Position numbers and translations under genes: made by a program. A DNA stretch of 64,000 nt. Origin: AC-32 sp963765785. Lineage in GTDB: Bacteria > Actinomycetota > Thermoleophilia > Gaiellales > Gaiellaceae. The DNA lies in the NCBI GenBank assembly GCA_963765785.1, contig CAVXXW010000001.1, positions 124,001-188,000 on the forward strand, read 5' to 3'. Shown in pieces: positions 60,039 to 64,000 of the stretch (its first letter is position 1; each line of letters begins with the position of its first letter). Below the pieces are notes generated by a model that ran no database searches, was not told the origin of the DNA, and saw only the letters and a program-made list of their open reading frames with translations.

Positions 60039-60895
60039 TAGGTGACCACGTCGAGCAGCACGAACGCGAAGAACGTGACGGAGATGACGCCGTTCATCGT
60101 GAAAAAGGCCGCGTCCAGCCGCCGCAGGTCGCCCGGCCGGACGAGCGAGTGCTCGTACGCGAGCAATCCCGCGACTGCGACCACGCCGAGCCAGTACCAG
60201 ACGTTGACGGACAGACCGAGCCCGGCTGCGACCAGGAGCACGACGGTGCCGAGGTGGAAGAGGCGCGCGCCGATGAACGTGCCGCGCTCGCCGAACCGCA
60301 CGGGCACGGACTGGAGCCCCTCCTGGCGATCGACCTCGACGTCGAGCAGCCCATAGAAGAGGTCGAAACCGGCGACCCAGAGCGCGACCGCCCCGCCGAG
60401 CGCCCACGCCTCCCACGGCAGTGTCCCCGTGACCGCCGCCCACGCGCCGACCGGCGCGAGCCCGTCAACGGCGCCGAGCCAGAGGTGGCAGAGCCAGGTC
60501 CATCGCTTCAGGTACGGGTAGATCACGAACCCGGCAACGGGGATCGGCCAGAGCCAGTGGACGAACGGGTTCAGCTGGAAGACCGCGACGAGGAAGATCG
60601 CGAGCGAGGCCAGGCAGAAGAGTGCGACGGCCGCGGGTGAGAGCAGGCCGGAAGGCAGCTCGCGTCCGGCCGTCCGCGGGTTTCGCGCGTCGAGGCCGGC
60701 ATCGATCAGGCGGTTCAGCCCCATCGCCAGCGAGCGGGCGCCGACCATCGCGACCGTGATCCAGAGCAGGTCGTGCGCAGACGGCACCGCGTCGACGGCG
60801 AGGAACGCGCCGACGTAGGCGAACGGCAGCGCGAAGACCGTGTGCTCGAACTTGACGAGGCGCGCGAAGCGGACGGGGTAGGCGACGGCGGTCAC
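60038..60895 (-). CDS. UbiA-family prenyltransferase (MqnP/4-hydroxybenzoate type)
   Basis: The protein is 285 residues with about eight helices and the two Asp-rich motifs NRLIDAGLDARNPRT and DLFYGLLDVEVDRQEGLQS, which bind Mg-prenyl diphosphate. It attaches a prenyl tail to an aromatic ring. In actinobacteria this subtype is often the futalosine-pathway enzyme MqnP, but no other mqn gene is in the window, so quinone type is inferred. Overlaps mogA by four bases. Confidence 0.9.
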   Translation of the reverse strand: MTAVAYPVRFARLVKFEHTVFALPFAYVGAFLAVDAVPSAHDLLWITVAMVGARSLAMGLNRLIDAGLDARNPRTAGRELPSGLLSPAAVALFCLASLAIFLVAVFQLNPFVHWLWPIPVAGFVIYPYLKRWTWLCHLWLGAVDGLAPVGAWAAVTGTLPWEAWALGGAVALWVAGFDLFYGLLDVEVDRQEGLQSVPVRFGERGTFIGARLFHLGTVVLLVAAGLGLSVNVWYWLGVVAVAGLLAYEHSLVRPGDLRRLDAAFFTMNGVISVTFFAFVLLDVVT

Positions 60896-61371
60896 GACTG
60901 CCTATGGGCCGTCGGCTCGCCCGCGAGCAGCTCGACCGCGTGCTTCAGGGCCGGCTGCAGCACGGCGAAGCCGTCGCGGCATCCGCCGGGCGAGCCGGGC
61001 AGGTTCACGACCAGCGCTCGCCCTCGCACGCCGGCGAGGCCGCGCGAGAGGAGCGCGTGCGGCGTCTTCGCCAGCGAATCCGCGCGCAGAGCCTCGGCGA
61101 TCCCGGGCGCGAGCCGCTCGAGCACCTCGCCCGTCGCCTCGGGGGTGACGTCACGCGGGCCGAGCCCGGTGCCGCCGGTCGTCAGCACGACCGCGGAGTC
61201 CTCCGCAAGCTCCGCGATGGCCTCGGCGATCGCCTCACCCTCGTCCGGGACGACGCGCCGCTCGACCTCGTAGCCCTCGCCGGCGAGCAGCGACGCGAGC
61301 AGCTCGCCGCTCTCGTCCTCGCGCGAGCCGTCGGTCACGCCGTCGGAGACGGTCAGGACTGCAGCCTTCAC
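60892..61371 (-). CDS. mogA: Molybdopterin adenylyltransferase-like protein (MogA/MoaB)
   Basis: The protein is 159 residues with the MoCF fold: LTVSDGVTDGSREDESG at the start and the molybdopterin-binding LTTGGTGLGPRDVTPEAT, then VVNLPGSPGG. It adenylates molybdopterin before metal insertion. It is flanked by moaC and ubiA with four-base overlaps on each side. Confidence 0.93.
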   Translation of the reverse strand: MKAAVLTVSDGVTDGSREDESGELLASLLAGEGYEVERRVVPDEGEAIAEAIAELAEDSAVVLTTGGTGLGPRDVTPEATGEVLERLAPGIAEALRADSLAKTPHALLSRGLAGVRGRALVVNLPGSPGGCRDGFAVLQPALKHAVELLAGEPTAHRQS

Positions 61372-61805
61372 GACTTCGTCTTCTCCACCAACCGAACCTC
61401 GCCGATCTCCATCTCCTTGTCGATCGCCTTCGCCATGTCGTAGACCGTCAGCGCGGCAACGGAGGCGGCGACGAGCGCTTCCATCTCGACTCCGGTCTGC
61501 GCGGTCGTCTCGGCGGATGCCGTGATCTCGACGTCGGCGCCGACCTCGATCTCGACGGCGACGTGCGTTAGCGGCAGCGGGTGGCAGAGCGGGATCAGCT
61601 CGCTCGTCCGCTTCGCGGCCATGATTCCCGCGAGCTTGGCGGTCGCGAGCGCGTCCCCCTTCGGCAGCGAGGAGAGCTGCGACGCCGTCTCCGGTGCGAC
61701 CCGCACGACCGCCCGCGCTACGGCGCGGCGGCGAGACAGCGGCTTGCCCCCAACGTCCACCATCTGGACTTCGCCGGTCTCGTCCACGTGCGAGAGCTCG
61801 CTCAT
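61368..61805 (-). CDS. moaC: Cyclic pyranopterin monophosphate synthase
   Basis: The protein is 145 residues and, with MoaA, converts GTP to cyclic pyranopterin monophosphate. Motifs: LSHVDETGEVQMVDVGGKP, AGIMAAKRTSELIPLCHPLPLTHV and TGVEMEALVAASVAALTVYDM, AIDKEMEIG. ATG 61805 overlaps the aldehyde dehydrogenase stop. moaA is not in this window. Confidence 0.96.
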   Translation of the reverse strand: MSELSHVDETGEVQMVDVGGKPLSRRRAVARAVVRVAPETASQLSSLPKGDALATAKLAGIMAAKRTSELIPLCHPLPLTHVAVEIEVGADVEITASAETTAQTGVEMEALVAASVAALTVYDMAKAIDKEMEIGEVRLVEKTKS

Positions 61806-63388
61806 CGCCCCGAAAGGTATCGCCGTCCGAGCCGCACGAGCCCGCGCCGGTGCTGCCAGGCCTTGCCGAGCTTGCGAGCCCAGCCCTCGCCGTAGAGCAG
61901 CTCGAGCACGCCGGCGAACCCGTCGACTGCGCTCCGATCGTACGGGTACCACCACGGCACGGGCACCCGCCCTCGGTCGAGATCCGCGTACTTCACGCGC
62001 GAGAGCTCGTAGAGGCCGTGCTTCGAGTGCGTTCGGCCGAAACCCGACGACTTGACGCCGCCCCACGACGCCTGGCCCGTGCCGTAGGAGTACTGGACGT
62101 CGTTCGTCCAGACCGAGCCGGCGTCGAGCTTTGGCGCCACCCGCTGCGCGCGCTCGAGGTCCTGCGTCCAGACGCTCGCGCCCAGCCCGAAGGAGGAGCT
62201 GTTTGCGAGCCGCACCGCCTCCGCCTCGTCACGGAACGGCGCGACCGTCACCACCGGCCCGAAGATCTCCTCCTGCTCGATCCGCGCCTCCCGCTCGACC
62301 CCGGTCAGGACGGTCGGCTCGTAGAACCAGCCAGACAGTCCGACGTCCGCGCGCCGCCCGCCGGTGCGCAGCTCGGCGCCGCGCGAGACCGCATCCGCAA
62401 CGAGCTCCTCGACGTGCGCGCGCCGGTCCTCGGCGATCAGCGGGCCGAGCTCGGTCTCCAGCTCGTCGCCTCTTCCGAGCCGCAGCTCGCGCGCCCGCCG
62501 CGTGAGCTCCTCGACGAACGCCTCGTGGAGCGGCTGCGCGACGTAGATGCGCTCGACCGCGGAGCAGACCTGGCCGCAGTTCGAGAACGAGCCCCACAGC
62601 GCGCCCGCGACGGCACGGTCGAGGTCGGCGTCCTCGAAGACGAGCATCGGATCCTTGCCGCCGAGCTCGAGCGTGACCGGCCGCAGGCGCTCCCCGGCGG
62701 CCGCCGCCACGAGCCGGCCGACTTCGGCCGAGCCGGTGAAGACGATCTTCGCCAGGCCGGGGGCGCGCACGAGCGCCTCGCCCGTCTCGGCTCGTCCCTG
62801 CACGACGCGCACCAGCCCGTCGGGCGCCCCGGCTTCGCGGAACAGCCGCTCGACCCAGCCGCCCGTCAGCGGTGTCAGCTCGGACGGCTTCAGGACGACA
62901 GCGTTCCCGGCCGCGACGGCGAATGCCGCCTGGGTGAGCGGGATGCCGAGCGGGAAGTTCCACGGTGAGATCACCCCGACCGCGCCGAGCGGCTCGTAGA
63001 GCAGCCAGCCGCGCTTGTGCCGCAGGTGCGGCTGCGGGAAGCGCAGCCGCTCCGGGCGCAGGACGCGCTCGGCGTTCTCCGCCGCCCAAACGATGTTGTC
63101 GAGCGCCACAAACAGCTCGGCGGTGTACGACTCCACGAGCGGCTTGCCGCTCTCGGCGGTCGCCGTCACGGCGAGGTGGTCGGCCTGCGCGAGGATCTCC
63201 TGCGCGAGCGCCCCGAGCAGCGCGCGCCGCTCGGCGAACGTCGACTGCGCCCAGCGCTCGCCCGCCAGCCTCGCCTCCGCGGTGGCCTCGGCAACCGCCT
63301 CGGGCGGCGACACGGCTACAGAGCCGACCTCCTCGAGCGTCGCCGGGTCGACCGACCGGAGCTCGCCCGCGTGCGCGTGGCTGACCAC
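61802..63388 (-). CDS. NAD(P)-dependent aldehyde dehydrogenase
   Basis: The protein is 528 residues. The catalytic Glu is in TLELGGKDPM and the catalytic Cys in NCGQVCSAVERIYV; the cofactor loop is ISPWNFPLGIP and FTGSAEVGRLV. It resembles succinate-semialdehyde/benzaldehyde-type enzymes but has a C-terminal extension of about 60 residues after the usual end. GTG 63388 follows TAGGAT by six bases (leaderless) and leads a seven-gene overlapping operon down to ccmB. Confidence 0.93.
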   Translation of the reverse strand: MVSHAHAGELRSVDPATLEEVGSVAVSPPEAVAEATAEARLAGERWAQSTFAERRALLGALAQEILAQADHLAVTATAESGKPLVESYTAELFVALDNIVWAAENAERVLRPERLRFPQPHLRHKRGWLLYEPLGAVGVISPWNFPLGIPLTQAAFAVAAGNAVVLKPSELTPLTGGWVERLFREAGAPDGLVRVVQGRAETGEALVRAPGLAKIVFTGSAEVGRLVAAAAGERLRPVTLELGGKDPMLVFEDADLDRAVAGALWGSFSNCGQVCSAVERIYVAQPLHEAFVEELTRRARELRLGRGDELETELGPLIAEDRRAHVEELVADAVSRGAELRTGGRRADVGLSGWFYEPTVLTGVEREARIEQEEIFGPVVTVAPFRDEAEAVRLANSSSFGLGASVWTQDLERAQRVAPKLDAGSVWTNDVQYSYGTGQASWGGVKSSGFGRTHSKHGLYELSRVKYADLDRGRVPVPWWYPYDRSAVDGFAGVLELLYGEGWARKLGKAWQHRRGLVRLGRRYLSGR

Positions 63389-63394
63389 CGGGAG

Positions 63395-63400
63395 ATCCTA
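63395..63400 (-). promoter_or_regulatory. -10 box for the aldehyde dehydrogenase to ccmB operon
   Basis: TAGGAT on the minus strand lies six bases before GTG 63388; no ribosome site is present. A plus-strand TAAGAT (63413-63418) may serve the divergent gene at 63432. Confidence 0.5.
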
Positions 63401-63431
63401 GTCCTGCAGGGATAAGATCGGCCCCGGGGCG

Positions 63432-63725
63432 ATGGGCAGGCAAACGCGCATCGAGGAGAACGAAAAGCTCTTCCGCGAGGTGAACCAGCGGGTCGCGCAG
63501 ATGCGCAGGGGCTTCCAGACCGGCTCGGATCCGGAGTGGGTCTGCGAGTGCGGCGACGAGAGCTGCTTCGAGAAGGTGACGATCCCGCTCGACGACTACC
63601 AGGAGATCCGGGCGCGCAACGACTGGTTCTTCGTCAAGCCGAGGCACGAGAAGGTCGACGTCGAGCGCATTGTCGAGCGCCGCGACGGCTACCTCGTCGT
63701 CGCGAAGTACGGGCTGCCGGCCTAG
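63432..63725 (+). CDS. Small conserved-looking protein with CxCx4C motif, unknown function
   Basis: The protein is 97 residues: a helical basic N-terminus (RIEENEKLFREVNQRVAQMR), then WVCECGDESCFEKVTIPLDDYQ with three closely spaced cysteines and FFVKPRHEKVDVERIVER. The cysteines plus a nearby histidine could hold zinc. I do not recognise a named family. It is divergent from the aldehyde dehydrogenase operon, and its stop overlaps that of the convergent otsA-like gene. Confidence 0.7.
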   Translation: MGRQTRIEENEKLFREVNQRVAQMRRGFQTGSDPEWVCECGDESCFEKVTIPLDDYQEIRARNDWFFVKPRHEKVDVERIVERRDGYLVVAKYGLPA

Positions 63726-64000
63726 ACACTCGCGCGGCAGCTGTCCAGGTCGTCCAGCTGCGCCGCGATCCACGCGGCGACGTCGTGCTCGCGCACGTGC
63801 ACGCGGATCGACTCGAGCCGCTCCCGCCGCTCGCCCTGCGTCATCGTCAGCGCACGGTGGATCGCGTCCGCCTGGCCCGCCACGTCGAACGGGTTGACGC
63901 TCAGCGCCCACTCGCCGAGCTCCGCGTGGGCCCCGGCGTTCTCGGACAGGATCAGCACGCCGTCGCGCTCGTTCACGAGGGGCGCCTCCTTCGCGACGAG
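63722..64000 (-). CDS. otsA: Trehalose-6-phosphate synthase-like glycosyltransferase, C-terminal part
   Basis: Only the last 92 codons are inside the window; the frame runs off the right edge. LVAKEAPLVNERDGVLILSE followed by NAGAHAELGEWALSVNPFD is the donor-binding end of GT20 OtsA enzymes, which make trehalose 6-phosphate from UDP-glucose (or similar) and glucose 6-phosphate. The rest of the gene is needed for certainty. Confidence 0.85.
   Translation of the reverse strand, partial: LVAKEAPLVNERDGVLILSENAGAHAELGEWALSVNPFDVAGQADAIHRALTMTQGERRERLESIRVHVREHDVAAWIAAQLDDLDSCRASV

Noticed and set aside
59076..60443. 455-codon minus-strand frame as one long hydrolase
   Set aside because: The upstream part overlaps ubiA in another frame; the real hydrolase starts at GTG 60038 with its signal peptide.

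Overview
The window is a gene-dense, very GC-rich stretch (roughly 70% by eye) with many GTG starts, stop/start overlaps and almost no intergenic space. The gene content (14-gene nuo operon, leaderless-looking genes, DUF1385, methylmalonyl-CoA epimerase, many secreted beta-propeller proteins) suggests a deep-branching actinobacterium, most likely class Thermoleophilia (Gaiellales/Solirubrobacterales-like). That placement is an inference from gene content, not a phylogeny.

Layout. 1-6.2 kb (minus): secreted subtilase, class II fumarase, membrane-anchored esterase, ferredoxin-NADP reductase-like flavoprotein, a four-helix membrane protein and an A-type Fe-S carrier. 6.3-20.4 kb (plus): nuoA to nuoN, encoding all 14 subunits of respiratory complex I, followed by a truncated crcB remnant. 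21-25 kb: an overlapping cluster of metallo-hydrolase, small unknown protein, DUF1028 and cupin/TPR genes, then an Ldh2-type dehydrogenase and a secreted protein. 25-31.5 kb: Mrp/ApbC, an ABC permease convergent with its probable ATPase, a lipoprotein, secreted proteins and a TetR regulator with a perfect operator in front of a divergent secreted beta-propeller gene. 31.5-36.5 kb: an IMPase-family phosphatase, DUF1015, a YhaM-like nuclease and a secreted copper-radical-oxidase-like protein. 36.5-37.4 kb: arsC-arsR, divergent from a 19-residue cysteine-rich peptide gene. 37.4-50.8 kb: housekeeping and catabolic genes (YchF, ECF sigma, epimerase, FtsH-like protease, nicotinate phosphoribosyltransferase, peptidase, tryptophan dioxygenase, RarA, OsmC, phosphoesterase, arginase, lone receiver) and tRNA-Phe. 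50.9-63.4 kb: haem synthesis (hemC, hemD), cytochrome c maturation (ccmA, B, C, D, F), an SAM hydrolase, homocysteine methyltransferase, UbiA, molybdopterin genes (mogA, moaC) and an aldehyde dehydrogenase. The right edge cuts through an otsA-like gene.

How it fits together: complex I, fumarase, FNR, Fe-S carriers, haem synthesis, c-type cytochrome maturation and a UbiA quinone-type prenyltransferase point to an aerobic or flexible respiratory chain.

Three observations stand out. (1) Five genes, including nuoL, mrp and hemD, carry six single-base frameshifts, all in short homopolymers; this most likely reflects sequence error and matters for anyone re-annotating the region. (2) A 60-base structured repeat begins exactly at the stop codons of nuoA and ccmC, in the sense orientation, with compensatory base changes in one stem. 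(3) An ArsR-type operator lies between arsR and a 19-residue peptide with eight cysteines. In addition, a dozen non-operonic genes have a TANNNT box 6-8 bases before the start codon and no Shine-Dalgarno, implying widespread leaderless transcription. No stretch longer than 300 bases is without a gene.
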